64,000 nucleotides of DNA from assembly GCA_032622095.1 (NCBI GenBank), contig CP136068.1, positions 114,560,509-114,624,508 of the forward strand, written 5' to 3'. Positions 41,290-53,950 of the stretch are shown here, one piece after another. This DNA is from Siphonodentalium dalli. Its lineage: Eukaryota > Mollusca > Scaphopoda > Gadilida > Siphonodentaliidae. The notes under the pieces were generated by a model. It made no database searches. It was not told the origin of the DNA and worked only from the letters and a program-made list of their open reading frames with translations. Position 1 is the stretch's first letter; every line of letters begins with the position of its first letter. A program made the translations under genes and the position numbers.

Positions 41290-42930
41290 GGCATCAGTAG
41301 TAGTTCGTTGTGAGACTACTATATGTACATTCATATAGTATGCGTACTCAGCAATCAGTAGTAGTTCATTATGCGACTACTATTAGATATTCGTAATTCT
41401 TATCAGTAGTAGTTCATTATACGACTACTATCTGCTATATTCGGAATTTGTATCAGTAGTAATTCATTGTGTGACTACTATTAGCTATTTGTAATTCTTA
41501 TATGTGGCAGTTCATTGCGCGACCTATATAAGCTATTTGTAATTCGTATCAGTAGTTGTCCATTGTGGGACTACTATTAGCTAGTAGTAGTTCATTGTGC
41601 GACTACTATTAGCTATTTGTAAGTATTATCATTGGTTGTAGATTGTGGGACTACTATTAGCTATTTGTAATTATTATCAGTAGTAGTCCATTGTGTGAAT
41701 ACTATTAGCTATTCGTCAGTCTTATCAGTAGTAGTCCATTGTGTGAATACTATTAGCTTTTCGTCAGTCTTATCAGTAGTAGTCCATTGTGCGACTACTA
41801 TTAGCTATTCGTCAGTCTTATCAGTAGTAGCTGTTCGTCAGTCTTATAAGTAGTATATATTCGTCAGTCTTATCAGTAGTAGCTATTCGCCAGTCTTAAC
41901 AGTAGTAGTCCAGTGTGTGACTACTATTATCTATTCGCCAGTCTTATCAGTAGTAGTCCATTGAGTGAATACTATTAGCTATTCGCCAGTCTTATCAGTA
42001 GTAGTCCATTGTGTGACTACTATTAGCTATTCGTCAGTCTTATCAGTAGTAGTCCATTGTGTGACTACTATTAGCTATTCGTCAGTATTATCAGTAGTAG
42101 TCCATTGTGTGACTACTATTAGCTATTCGTCAGTCCTATCATTAGTAGTCCATTGTGTGAATACTATTAGCTATTCGTCAGTCTTATCAGTAGTAGTCCG
42201 TTGTGTGAATACTATTAGCTATTCGCCATCTTATCAGTAGTAGTCCGTTGTGTGAATACTATTAGCTATTCGTCAGTCTTATCAGTAGTAGTCCATTGTG
42301 TGACTACTATTAGCTATTCATCAGTCTTATCAGTAGTAGCTATTCGTCAGTCTTATCATTAGTAGCTATTCATCAGTCCTAGCATTAGTAGTCCATTGTG
42401 AGACTACTGTTAGCTATTTGTCAGTCGTATCAGTTCTCGGTCATTGAGCGACTACTATTAGCTATTCGTCAGTCTGATCAGTAGTAGTCCATTGTGCGAC
42501 TACTATTAGCTATTCGTCAGTCTTATCAGTAGTAGTCCATTGTGTGACTACTATTAGCTATTCGTCAGTCTTATCAGTAGTAGTCCATTGTGTGACTACT
42601 ATTAGCTATTCGTCAGTCTTGTCAGTAGTAGTCCATTGTGCGACTACTATTAGCTATTCGTCAGTCTGATCAGTAGTAGTCCATTGTGCGACTACTATTA
42701 GCTATTCGTCAGTCTTATCAGTAGTAGTCCATTGTGCGACTACTATTAGCTAGTGGTCAGTCTTATCACTAGTAGTCCATTGTGCGACTTCTATTAGCTA
42801 TTCGTCAGTCTTGTCAGTAGTAGTCCATTGTGTGACTACTATTAGCTATTCGTCAGTCTTACCAGTAGTAGTCCAATGTGTGACTACTATTAGCTATTCG
42901 TCAGTCTTATCAGTAGTAGTTCACTGGGCG
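41290..42930 (+). repeat. 48-bp hairpin-forming minisatellite array, about 34 units
   Basis: Unit AGTAGTAGTCCATTGTGTGA plus CTACTATTAGCTATTCGTCA and GTCTTATC. Inside each unit AGTAGT and ACTACT form an inverted repeat around CCATTGTGTG. Units are more diverged at the left edge, as expected if growth was in the middle. No coding value. Confidence 0.93.
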
Positions 42931-43477
42931 AAAGGGTTCTAGTGATATGAATGCTATATTATCTTCAAACAACAAATTTCAGAACATTTTAAATCTGTAT
43001 TTTGGTTGAACAAGTACTACATAAGTAATTTTGTTCAGCCAAAGCTCTCATCTCTATTATGCATGTTTTGATCTCAGATCTTTTAATTTCTCTCTTCTTA
43101 TTCTGGATTTAATGACTATAGATACTAAAATTATATAAAGTAGCACCATGCTTTGAAAACTGGACAATCAATATTGAGTTCTGCATAAGTCACTTCTTCA
43201 AGCAATGAACAAAAATATTTAATTTTACCATACTTATAAATCGTAATAATTCAAGATTTACTGTAGTATTGACAAAATACCTCATTAGCAAATAATATTA
43301 ATATAACAATTTATAACATGACCACGTGTATACCTCAGAAATTTTGACATAAAGTTTCAGTTTACTTTAAAAAATTGACACTATTTATCCAGAAGGTACA
43401 TGCCAGTCATGGTTATTGAAATGTCTATACACATTGACGTTTATCCAGTATTTCCCCAAATAGGATTATCTGTATAG
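42931..43477. other. Gene-free intron stretch
   Basis: AT-rich with no ORF or repeat that I can define. Confidence 0.4.
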
Positions 43478-43825
43478 TCATTATGTACACTCAATCCGGC
43501 CATTTGTGGGACCAACTCCTTTTATACTCAACAGAATATATGCAACAAATGAATGAATTTGAGTCATTGATTCGTGCAAAATACACGCATATGTTGTATG
43601 CACGATGTAAACAAACTGGTAATTATAATGAAAATGAATTTACGATTGGAGTCATAAATTAATTTTCATTATAATTACCATGTTGTTTGCACCGTTCATA
43701 GATCACATGAATGTATTTTGAACTAATCCATGACTCAAATTCATTGTTTTGTTGCATACATTATGTTGAGTATAAAAGGAGATGGTCCTATAAATGGCAG
43801 GATTTAGTGTATAGTACCCCTTTAA
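43478..43825. mobile_element. Large foldback element (about 350 bp)
   Basis: The arms pair over most of their length: CTCCTTTTATACTCAACA with the inverse TGTTGAGTATAAAAGGAG, and GGTAATTATAATGAAAATGA with its inverse, around a short centre near 43650. The right end reads TAGTACCCCTTTAAAG, like the TTAA MITE families here. Confidence 0.7.
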
Positions 43826-43877
43826 AGGGCATTATTCTTATGCGGAATATAACAATTGGCAGGACATGACTACATAC

Positions 43878-43978
43878 CTGTATTTCGTGTCTATCAACTC
43901 GTTGTATTCTTTCTGCAAAGCTCCCTCTATCGTCAACGAGGCCACCGTCCGCATGTTGTCAACAGACTCCGACAGAAT
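43878..43978 (-). CDS. abcb1-like: ABC transporter exon: intracellular loop after TM10
   Basis: 101 bp, 33 codons + 2. ILSESVDNMRTVASLTIE, then ELIDTKY; this is the coupling-helix region conserved in ABCB proteins. Acceptor ATCTCCAG, donor GTATGT. Confidence 0.93.
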
Positions 43979-44194
43979 CTGGAGATACCATATTTAGACA
44001 TGTATGCCAAAGGCGTATGTACTGCTGCCATGACAACTGTGGCATATACTGTAGCTAACAATGTATGATCTTTGGCAGGCGGAGTTAATGTAAAATCAGG
44101 CTAACAAGCTATAGTGCTGTATATATATATTTGAAGATGCCGATTTGACACAGAACTTTTCAAGAATCCCTGGCGAGGAAAACATGAACATTAA

Positions 44195-44330
44195 TTAGGG
44201 AATAACGGTGTGGTGTTTTGTGGTTTCGGAAAGGTACAGGGCGAATATACTGTGGCAAATTGAGTTAATGGGCGACGGCGGAGACATGTACCTTTCCGAA
44301 ATCACAAAATACCACACTGTTATCCCCATT
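44195..44330. repeat. Foldback with ATAACGGTGTGGTGTTTTGT arms
   Basis: Left arm from 44203, right arm ending TACCACACTGTTATCCCC. A half copy lies at about 44750-44815. Confidence 0.65.
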
Positions 44331-45154
44331 ATAATTCTCTTCCAACTTAAAACGTTATTTCGACACACACATGCCTTGTAATTATCGACGAAATGTGCAG
44401 ACATAGAAAACACTCAGCCAATTCACGACTTTTTAATTTTAATGCGCTGGATAAAATATATTCCCTCAATTAGCATCGCTCTTATCGTTAAAAATGCTGA
44501 TAAAGATGAAAAATTGCCACCTCGAATAGAAATAAATAAACAATTAGTTTCTGCATGTACCTGATGTCTTTTTCAAATGTTTACCACTTACAAATTGCGG
44601 TTTTGATTTTACCGTGAACTTGAAGTTGAAATTTGAATTCAGAATTGAAACAATGGAAAATTGTTTACTCAATGAGATGTATTTCAAGCCGTGTCTGTCG
44701 CGGTTTCATGTCAAGAAATTTTGTCAAATGATATCGAGACAATGCTATGGGATATAACGGTGTGGTGTTTTGTGTTTTCCGAAAGTACATGTATACAGGG
44801 CGAATATACTGACTGTCAAATTTCGACAAAAGCGACGCCGCTGGTTTGTTTATATAGCAACGGGCTAGTAACGGAAGTCAGTAGACGGGCGCCAACAGTT
44901 ACTCTATACATATACTCCGTAACGTCGCCGGCATTTACTGCGTAATGGTGACGTCATGAAGAGAAACGGAACAGTGAGCGAAGCTGGAATGGGCATGGAT
45001 GAGGTTAGGAATTCAGCTGACGGCAATATTGGCGCGTAGGAATATCTAACATTGAAGCGATGAACGGGACTATACATTGCGGCAGGTTATCACTGAATAA
45101 CCCCCCGCAAATATGTGATGTTTCCGGGGGGGGGGGGGTATATTGTCTTAAGTG

Positions 45155-45280
45155 CATTAGAATGGTAATCAACGTCATTCGTAACGTAATCGTAATGGTA
45201 ATCAACGTCATAAGTTATTAAGTAATGGTAATCAACGTCATTCCTAACGCAATTAATGGTAATCAACGTCATCCTAACGC
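45155..45280 (+). repeat. Short tandem repeat AATGGTAATCAACGTCAT
   Basis: Four or five spaced copies of TAATGGTAATCAACGTCAT with AACG spacers, next to a G run at 45126. Confidence 0.75.
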
Positions 45281-46371
45281 GTGTATGTAAACAACGAAGA
45301 CGCTAACAGAACAGAATAAAACATACGCTCTTTAACCCCAGAAGTGTAACAAATTATCTCAATCAGCAGACTTGTTAACCTTCATGCAACATCTCGATTG
45401 TCACAACAATATCTACAACATCTAATTATTCTCTATTGTGTATAAGGGGCGGCAGGAAGAAGGCCTGTGTTGGCCATTCCGCTCCTGTGCAACTATTCAG
45501 GATTTATTAATATGTTTTTGTATTATGTATTTAATTTGTGCAAATAAACAATCTAATCCAATTCCTGTATATACTAAATACTCGTTGATAGTTCCCTTAG
45601 GAAAGGTTCAGATAATAAGTCCAAGACACATTTCCCACCAAGGACCATTAATCATTCTGCTCATTATTTTGGGGTTTTGCTATCTGTCGCAGGGGGGGGG
45701 GTCGGTCAAAAGTAAAAACATATCACGCTGCAAATGGCATTAGTTACCCTTGGACTACACAACAACAAAAAAAAAAAGAATGGGAAAAACAAAATTTGGA
45801 ATTTATTTTTGCAATTTTTTTTCATTTTTAGGTGCCACGCCCACTAAAATGAAAACAGAAATAATGCATTTCAAAGCAAATAAAACCAATAACTTATACC
45901 TATTATGTTCTTAAGTGGCCACTGAAGACATAGCAAAACTCAAATTTCTTGTATCTGTGAAAAAAATGACAAAAAGTGGATCTTTTTAAAATGGTCTGGT
46001 TTTCAATATTCTATTTTAGTTTAGTTTCGAATTCAATATATTGTTCAATGTATTCATGTTATATCATCCTCTATGAGTTGCGTGATAGTGAGGTCCTGTG
46101 TAACTTTATGCACATTTTGGGAGATCCCGTGTAACTTTATTCACGTATATACAAGCCATTCGACAATGACCAATTTAGCCATATATACCAAGTTACGGAT
46201 GCCAAGTTACGGATGTGCATGGCGTCTGCGAGTATCTTATTTTTGTATTTAGAGAGACAAGTGTCATGTGGATGAAGCCAGCGAGTACCATAAATGACAA
46301 GAATCCCAACCCCCGAACGGATTGCAGCGAAGAACTTGTTATAGTACGTCCCTGTCGCATGTCATACTTAC
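45281..46371. other. Gene-free intron stretch with G and A runs
   Basis: G run at about 45693 and A run at about 45767. No exon seen before the TM9-TM10 exon. Confidence 0.4.
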
Positions 46372-46575
46372 GGCTCCGGCATCCGTGAGGCTCTTTTTGT
46401 TGGAGAGAGCCAGTCCCTTAACAAGCGCCATGTGGATGAATCCGGCGATCACCATAAACGGCACGAACCCCACAACGACGAGTGCCAGCTTCCAGCCGTA
46501 TACGAATGCTATAATCAACGCTAAGACGACGGTCGACAAACTTTCCAGTACTGTTCCGATTTTAGTTCCCGTGGC
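46372..46575 (-). CDS. abcb1-like: ABC transporter exon: TM9 and TM10
   Basis: 68 codons, phase 0. ATGTKIGTVLESLSTVVL, two membrane helices around YGWKLALVVVGFVPF, and SNKKSLTDAGA. Donor GTAAGT. Confidence 0.94.
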
Positions 46576-48419
46576 CTGTTGATCGAGATCGAAAAGAGTA
46601 TTAATCTCATTTAATCACAAATTGCTTGTTAAAACAGCGCGGGGGGGGGGGGGGGGGGTCGTAACGTAATTTGAGACATGGCTATTTTGTTTTAGACCCA
46701 CACACCCCTCTACCCAAATTTGTTTCAGTTTTAGCAAGTTTTTCGGACAATTTTTAGAAAAACGAAATAAAAAAAATCTGAAGAATGTTACAATTTTGAC
46801 CACTTTCTGTCTGTTTCCCTATAAACTACTTGTACCTAATGCATGTAAGTAGTTGTATGTGATTAGCCTAGTGTAACACTCTTGTGTATGCTACACGGCG
46901 TATGTAGGGTTAATTTGGAAGTCATTACCTGGCCAGGGGTGTGGGAAACTGACTTGAAATTGAATAGCCTGAGCTATTCCGTTTCGAGTCAGTGCTCCTT
47001 TCTGAAGATAGATTATATCTTAACCTGTTGGACAGGTCAGTACGTGTACGTATACGATTGTTACACGTGTTGGTGTGGCTTCCAGATTATCATATATACT
47101 GGTTTCAGCCGGGGATTGGGACTGGACTCTGACTCTTGATTCGAACGCATTAGAGAGAAGTTATGTTGTTATATTTTTCTCCGTGGCCACCTGATGGTGT
47201 GCACTTGTATATAGTTATACAATAAATTTCATCAACGTGTTTCCAAGAATTCCAACTTAATGGTTAGAACCTGTGGGACCAGTAGCCCGAGAGAGTGGTA
47301 CACTAGTTTGTAGTGACAGCGATTTCTTATTTTATGTTCGGGTTGACCACGACTGAAATATACCGGGTATTTAGTCATGTAATTCAAACATGAAACTTCT
47401 TGATATAAACCTATGTGAAATTGTGAATGTTTTTGTCCAATGTGAAACTATGTGCACGAGTATATGTACACTTATAAAAATAACTATAGTTTACTTCTCC
47501 ATTCCAATTTAATCACTACAGTAGAGCGTTCCACATAACTGTCACGTGCATGGTGTCTACCCCGCACCCTCAACATGTTCAGCAGTTGGAAAATAATCTC
47601 ATTGTTTGATTTCCAAACAGTAATTAGTGGGGATTTATTTGGACCAACGGTAGTATATTTTTCTACGTTAAAAATGCCTGAAATCGCCATCAGTTGGAAT
47701 TTGCGACCACAATTCAATTCAATTAGTTTATTCTCTTAAAACTCATATTCTACAATTGTATGAGTATTGAGACAAAACATATTTACAATGAGAATAGGTG
47801 AAACATTGTGTTACACAATAACTATTATGTACATCCGAAATCGTATATAGTAAGTCATAAAGCTTGGTATAAAACATGAGATACTCATTAGACCGATCGA
47901 AGCCGGTGTCACGGTACCGTATTTAGTGTTGCCTGCTCGGCGGAAACAATCGAACAGAAGCACGGCATCGGAAAAATTACTAAATTTCGTCGTTTTTTTA
48001 TGTAGAAAACATGGCAGTAAAATAATGTTTGACATTACTCTTACATATCTCCGCTATTATCGTTGATATTCTGTAAGTTCTTATTATACTCATAGTGTAA
48101 AGTTGTATCCATAAAATTATAATTCCAGATTTGGTAATCAGAAAACTCCACGACTCACGTGGTCGTTGAATCATGTGATGTAACCAGGGTCGCAGTATAC
48201 TTATGATGTGTACATGATACTATCTCGAAATATATAATATAACAATTGAACATAACAAAAGAGGTTGTGCATATAATAGCAAAAATACTGATATCAATGA
48301 TAAGCAAATGTAAAGTCGTAAACAAGTAAACAGCCAGGGGTTTGAAATTTCTAACAGTTGGACTGCTTGAGGTACCATGCAGTTGGAAAATTCCAACCCA
48401 AGGGGGGGGGGGTGCATTT
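46576..48419. other. Gene-free intron stretch
   Basis: A 17-base G run near 46641 and another G run near 48400. Short frames only; nothing recognisable. Confidence 0.4.
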
Positions 48420-49140
48420 ATTCTTACATTCTTTAACAAATTAAAAAAATTATAGTCTGTTCTTACATTCTATAACAGTTTTTATGATTTTTTCTTATGT
48501 TCTTTAACAATTTTATCATTTTGTTTTTAATTTCTTACATTCTATAAAAAAAAATCCTTTAGATGCCGAAATGTCAATTCTTACCACCACCATCGGACGG
48601 TTCTCGTTGCCCGACTTTTCGCCTTGGCGGCCAAACTTTCCAAATTTCGACCAAGCGCGGGCAAACGGCGGGACTGACCGTGACTCTCTTAAGGTAGGGT
48701 GGGTTTTTTGTTCTTTCTTTCGTTCCTGTTTCTTGGGCTTTGAGGCTGGCATGGCCATCATTTTTTGCTTATATTCTTTAACAATTTTATCATTTTTATA
48801 ATTTTTTCTTACATTCTTTAACATTTTTATCATTTTTCTTACATTCTTTAACAATTTTGTCATTTTTTATCATTTTTTCTTACATTCTTTATCATTTTTC
48901 TAAAACATTTAACAATTTTTATGATTTTTTTATCATTATTTCTTACATTCTTTAACAATTTTGTTATCATATTTTTCATTTTTTCTTACATTTTTTAACA
49001 ATTATAAAAAATTATATAAAATTTGTTAGGCCCATGCATTCTCTTATATATGCGAGGGGCCCTATGTGCAACTCGCATATATAAGAGAATGCATTGGCTC
49101 AGGGTTTTCGCAAAATTTCAGGAAACTCCAGTCGTGACAA
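48420..49140. mobile_element. Variant double-hairpin MITE with expanded spacer
   Basis: Many units of TTCTTACATTCTTTAACAAT (48420-49000), the spacer word of the MITE family. Then one palindrome (49031-49097) and the variant right end CAGGGTTTTCGCAAAATTTC. A non-family segment (about 48556-48770) is embedded. Confidence 0.65.
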
Positions 49141-49360
49141 GGTTAAATGGAATTCTGGGAGTTTGTCGGGTTTAATGGGGGTGGCATTTCCAAGGTGGTG
49201 GGACCTTCGAGCCAGGAATGTCTATTTCACTCATTCTTTCCTAAGGTTCCAACTCTGTCACGTGCCATTCGTTTTTATAAATATTTTTTTTTAAATGATT
49301 CCCGAATTTTCAACGGGGATTATACATGTAGATAGCAAGGAAACTGCAGTTTGTACGCAC

Positions 49361-49444
49361 CCCTTGAACTAACGCGGCGTCACTGGCTAGTCGCGTCGCC
49401 AGGGCTCCCACTTTGTTATTTGGGTCATCGAAGAATTGGATGTC
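49361..49444 (-). CDS. abcb1-like: ABC transporter exon: intracellular loop (FDDP motif)
   Basis: 28 codons, phase 0. DIQFFDDPNNKVGALATRLA and ASDAALVQG. This is the first TMD2 intracellular loop. Donor GTGCGT. Confidence 0.93.
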
Positions 49445-49810
49445 CTAAAATAAAACGAAATGGTGTTATTGTTTCTGGAAATGTTCAAGCAAAATTAATT
49501 GGCATTCTTGTTGTCGATGACATGATGATCCAACTAACGCATTACTCCAATGCTATTCTTCCATATGTCGCAGAATGCAGTCATTTTATAATTGACTGTT
49601 TTGTGATGGTGATTGTCGAAATGACTCCGGCTGTTTGGTTGGAAGTGGAATAATTTCAGCCGCTCGGTCATATCACAGCTGTGCTCATTTTCAATTCAGT
49701 TATTACTTTTAATGTTGAAGAAAACCCCACGTAACTAATTCCACTGTCAATTTGCACCACTGCACGAACACAAAAAACAATAGCAAGCAATGTGTTGACT
49801 GAGCCGCAGG

Positions 49811-50767
49811 TAGAACCCGAAGCCACGACAAATAGTTTTCATGGCTGGCTCAACCGATTTTCGTGGCTGGTTAGCTAGCTAAGCCGGCTCAGTCACACCA
49901 TTCGTGGCTGACGAAATATGGCGGCTCAGCCGGCTGAGATGGTATTATTCAGCGTATTTTCGTTTCCGAAATGTTCCTAATCCCCTGTTACCGGTTATAG
50001 ACACCGTTTTTTACCGTTTGTGGTGAACCCGTAGAATTCCAGACCAAACGTAATCTTTTGATGTTTGGCTTTTCTATTATGGCGAAAATTCACGAAGGAC
50101 TGGCATGGATATACTATATAGTTTCCCATCGAATCAGTATAAGTAGTTACATTGGGACTTCTGTCGACTTCAGACTGCTATCATCACTACCATCTTGCGA
50201 TATATGCATCGTTGAATGATGAACCCGATAGTAATGATATGTAATATTTCAAACTATTTTCTATTCTTATGTGTTTATATATTGACAAATGCCAGCGATG
50301 TCTGAGACTGGGTGTTGTCGATTTATATTTGAACCCTTTCAATACAGATTGGACGCGCCCATTCAGTTATATGAAAGCATGCATTGGGATAGTCTATTCC
50401 ACATTAAGGGGCCCGTAGTCCAAGTCTTCTTGTACTAAAATCAGCTAAACACCAGCATCTCGCCATACCAATATCTTAGCTGGTTTTAGTACAAGAAGAC
50501 TTGGACTAAGGGGCCCGGTGTTCTGATAATATAACAACCATGCCGTGTCCTTGCGAGTATGCCAATATTTGGCAATACTGTTTAGTTCTTTGCGATTCAC
50601 AGTACAGTTGTGCTTGACATATAAGCCCATGCACATGGCTCAGCCATTTTAAAATTCCGGCGGCGGAGATTTTTAAATGTGGCTGGCGTTAGAGATAATA
50701 TGGCTGGTGGCGGCTTGTGGCCAATATGGCTGGCGGCGGCGGCATGCGATGGCGGCTTCGGGCTCTA
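49811..50767. mobile_element. Second hAT-like non-autonomous element (957 bp)
   Basis: Ends TAGAACCCGAAGCC and GGCTTCGGGCTCTA are inverse with one change. An 8-bp duplication GCCGCAGG flanks it (49803-49810, 50768-50775). Subterminal regions are rich in GGCTGG and GGCGGC words. A foldback (50404-50515, GTCCAAGTCTTCTTGTACTA and inverse) is nested inside. No transposase frame. Confidence 0.88.
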
Positions 50768-50963
50768 GCCGCAGGTCTCCAATGATAATGGTATTTGTAT
50801 TGTGGTCACATTCACCCCGGGTTAAATGATCCTGCTAATTTGCCGGTGGGTCCTAATGAACTGTTATGATGCTGATAGGAAAAAATGATGTTGTTTAGAA
50901 CAAGCACCATTAGTTTTTCTACAATGATACATTCATGCACATATATATCTTTAAATACTTTAA

Positions 50964-51365
50964 CCCTTTACCCAACAGAACGGCCCTGTGCCAATGCATT
51001 ATCTTATATATGCGAGTCGACCATAGGTCGCCTCGCATATATATGAGAATGCATTGGCTTAACACATTAAAAATGATCAAATTGTCAAAGAATGTAGAAA
51101 ATATTTTAAGAAAAAATGGTAAAAAGTGTTAAAAAAAGATTTTTTTTAGGCCAATGCATTCTCTTATATATGCGAGGCGACCTATGGTCGACTCGCATAT
51201 ATAAGAGAATGCATTGGCACAGGGCATAACTGTAACTATCACAATGTGGTCAATGAACCGGTTCCAATGATATCCATATTTGTATGGTGTTATTGAGACA
51301 GACAAGATATTTTAGACTGTTGAAGCTTTATTTGGGCGTTTTTGGCCGGTTTGTTGGGTAAAGGG
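50964..51365 (-). mobile_element. Double-hairpin TTAA MITE, copy 4 (complete, inverted)
   Basis: TTAA at 50960-50963 and 51366-51369. Orientation is opposite to copies 2 and 3 (the GGCCCTGTGCC end comes first). Both palindromes present. Confidence 0.88.
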
Positions 51366-51476
51366 TTAAAGGTACTCAATCCGATCAGACGCTCCTAAAT
51401 TTTATTTGTTGTGAGGAGTGTTGTGTGATTATTATTGTATGATTTATTGTGTGTGTGTCCAGCAGTATATAGTTAA

Positions 51477-51913
51477 AGGTACTCAATCCGATTAAGCACC
51501 CCTAAATTACTATTTCTTTAGCTTCGGGGGGTAACAAATATTTGATTCGAGTCGAGGAACCCACCCATCAAAGCTCAGAGTGATTAGATATCGATGTTTG
51601 AACTTTGCGGTTTCTATTGTTTGCGGCCCACAAACTGATTGAAGCACGATGGTCAAACGGATGGTCTTGCAGATAAAGATGGATAACTCTAAAATCAAGT
51701 GGTAATAATAACCACTTGATTTTAGAGTTATCCATCTTTATCTGCAAGACCGTCTGTTTGAGCTCGTGTTTCTGGTAATCAAACAATTGAAATCACAAAC
51801 TTCAAAAATCTATATCTGATCAATCTGAGCTTTGACGGGTGGGTTCCTCGACTCAAATCAGATATTGTTTACCCCCGAAGCCAAAGAAATAGTAATGATC
51901 GGATTGAGTACCT
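51477..51913. mobile_element. TTAA foldback (AGGTACTCAATCCGAT family), complete
   Basis: TTAA at 51473-51476 and 51914-51917. Ends AGGTACTCAATCCGAT and ATCGGATTGAGTACCT. The arms pair through the centre CCACTTGATTTTAGAGTTAT and its inverse near 51700. A short extra left-end copy begins at 51370, sharing the TTAA of the neighbouring MITE. Confidence 0.85.
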
Positions 51914-51917
51914 TTAA

Positions 51918-52746
51918 TCATGGCTCCTCTGTTGTTTGCAAATCGAGAGGAATATAAATCTGTATTGTGGTCAAACCGCAACAACCAAACCGCAACAACC
52001 AAAAAGTGCAATTATTAAAATATTTTACAACATATATGTTTTTAAATGTTTTATACAAGTCTTTCGTCTTCAAAGGCACGAGTGGCGTTTGTTGCCGAAA
52101 TATTCATATTTGTTCAAATCAACATCAACAGAATATTAAAATATATATAGTTTTGTTCATATGCCAAACACAATCAGCGCGTAAATATTATATTGTCAAG
52201 ACGTATAGTACGACAATGTACGTAAAAAAGAGCCTACTCGTGTTACAGAAGTTTTTGCTTATGTTTACATAACACAGCGCAATTCTATTGGTCAATCACA
52301 CACAAATGATATAACCGCTCTTTATTATTTCCATATCAGGAAAACAGTAACAAATAACGCTCTTTATGGTTACCATATCCGGATCTAAACAAAAGCCAAG
52401 TTCTATAACGTGTTTTGCCTTTGTTTACATAACAAAGGGAAAACATTTGACAATAACATACCGTTTGTGCCATATTTATGATTGTTATAAGAACAAAGTC
52501 TGTCTATGTTACTATTATTTCTGTTTATGGCAGTTTTTAACAGATGTGAATATTTTAACAGCATACCCACCGTCAACGCCGCCCGTATCTTCAACTAAAA
52601 AAAAATAACGGTACATTTCTAACAGCATCAGTTTGGTCCACCATGATTATAGCAAATTAGCAGGATCCCGTAACCTGGGGTGACCTTAGTATAATGCCCC
52701 TTGGTCATGGTGGTTATACTGTGGTGATTTCTCTGACGATACGCAC
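51918..52746. other. Gene-free intron stretch
   Basis: AT-rich, short frames only. Nothing recognisable before the exon at 52747. Confidence 0.4.
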
Positions 52747-52824
52747 CTGTCGTAGGATCGCTTTGAATGCCATCTTCCGGAGACGCAGGGTGAGCCTGGT
52801 CCCAGACACCGCGATACATATCGA
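52747..52824 (-). CDS. abcb1-like: ABC transporter exon: end of TM8 and loop helix
   Basis: 26 codons, phase 0. SICIAVSGTRLTLRLRKMAF, then KAILRQ. Acceptor ATTTCAG, donor GTGCGT. Too short to stand out as an ORF; found by splice phase and family match. Confidence 0.9.
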
Positions 52825-52926
52825 CTGAAATAAGAACGATTCATCGAATAAACGAACCATGCATAACATTTTCATTTTAACATGAAGTCGTGTTTCAAAC
52901 ACCAACGTCCATCAAAACAGTATTAA

Positions 52927-53302
52927 CCCTTTACCCAACAGAAGGGCCCTGTGCCAATGCATTCTCTTATATATGCGAGTCGACCATAGGTCGCCTCGCA
53001 TATATAAGAGAATGCATTGGCTTAACACATTAAAAATTATAAAATTGTTAAAGAATGTAAGAAAAAATGGTAAAAAGTGTTTAGGCCAATGCATTCTCTT
53101 ATATATGCGAGGCGACCTATGGTCGACTCGCATATATAAGAGAATGCATTGGCACAGGGCATAACTGTAACTATCACAATGTGGTCAAGGAGCCGGTTCC
53201 AATGATATCCATATTTGTATGGTGTTATTGAGACAGACCGAAGATAATTTAGGCTGTTGCAGCTTTATTTGGCCGGTTTTGGCCGGTTTGTTGGGTAAAG
53301 GG
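52927..53302 (-). mobile_element. Double-hairpin TTAA MITE, copy 5 (complete, inverted)
   Basis: TTAA at 52923-52926 and 53303-53306. Shortest spacer of the complete copies. It lies about 100 bp upstream of the exon at 52747-52824. Confidence 0.88.
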
Positions 53303-53599
53303 TTAACACATTGTTAACGACTCATGTAAATGTATTACTGGGTTTCTCTTCATCGTGCGTGAAAAATACTTTTTCAAATATATGATTTACCCATAACCAC
53401 ACCATGTTTTGCTGATACTTCCCGGATTGTATGCCTTCCCAGTTTCGACTTTCCGGATTCTATGCCTTCCAGTTTCGGCAAAATCATTGTAGCTTTATTC
53501 CAATGCTATAAAATTTGAGCAACAGATGCTGAAACAGTGGGTGATAGTGGGTGTCAAGTCCCACAATAAAGAAAGAAACCACAACAATTAGTATAACAT

Positions 53600-53950
53600 G
53601 TCACTTCGTTAAAGACATAGTATGGACTTGTTCAGGTGCGTGAAACTGATAAGTTAGTATTCAGGTGCTATGACAACTAGAGGAATGTAACATTCTTCTA
53701 CATCTCGATTCGGGACGCAACTATTGGCGATAATCTAACACAATGATTTCGCCATCAAGAGTCATTGCATTTAATTAACATATAAGAATGACGGTGTGTG
53801 TTGTCAATTTGGTTATACTATTTGTAAAAATAACTACTTTGCACAGGATTATTTGTTATTTCTATTTTATCACCACACCGGAATGTTTCACATCAATTTA
53901 ATATCATTATATATAGGAGATGGCACTATTACAATTTTAGCTTACTGCCA
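53600..53950 (+). repeat. Dispersed repeat copy related to 27025-27330
   Basis: Shares GACATAGTATGGAC, GATTTCGCCATCAAGAGTCA and AAGAATGACGGTGTGTGTTG blocks with the other copies. Confidence 0.55.

Noticed and set aside
41290-42930. CRISPR-like regular repeats
   Set aside because: Head-to-tail units with no unique spacers, in an animal intron; this is a minisatellite.
43856-44068. 70-codon plus-strand frame
   Set aside because: Antisense shadow of the transporter exon at 43878-43978.
46322-46582. 86-codon plus-strand frame
   Set aside because: Antisense shadow of the TM9-TM10 exon.
48516-48863. 115-codon lysine-rich frame
   Set aside because: Generated by TTTAACAATTTT-type spacer repeats of the MITE family.
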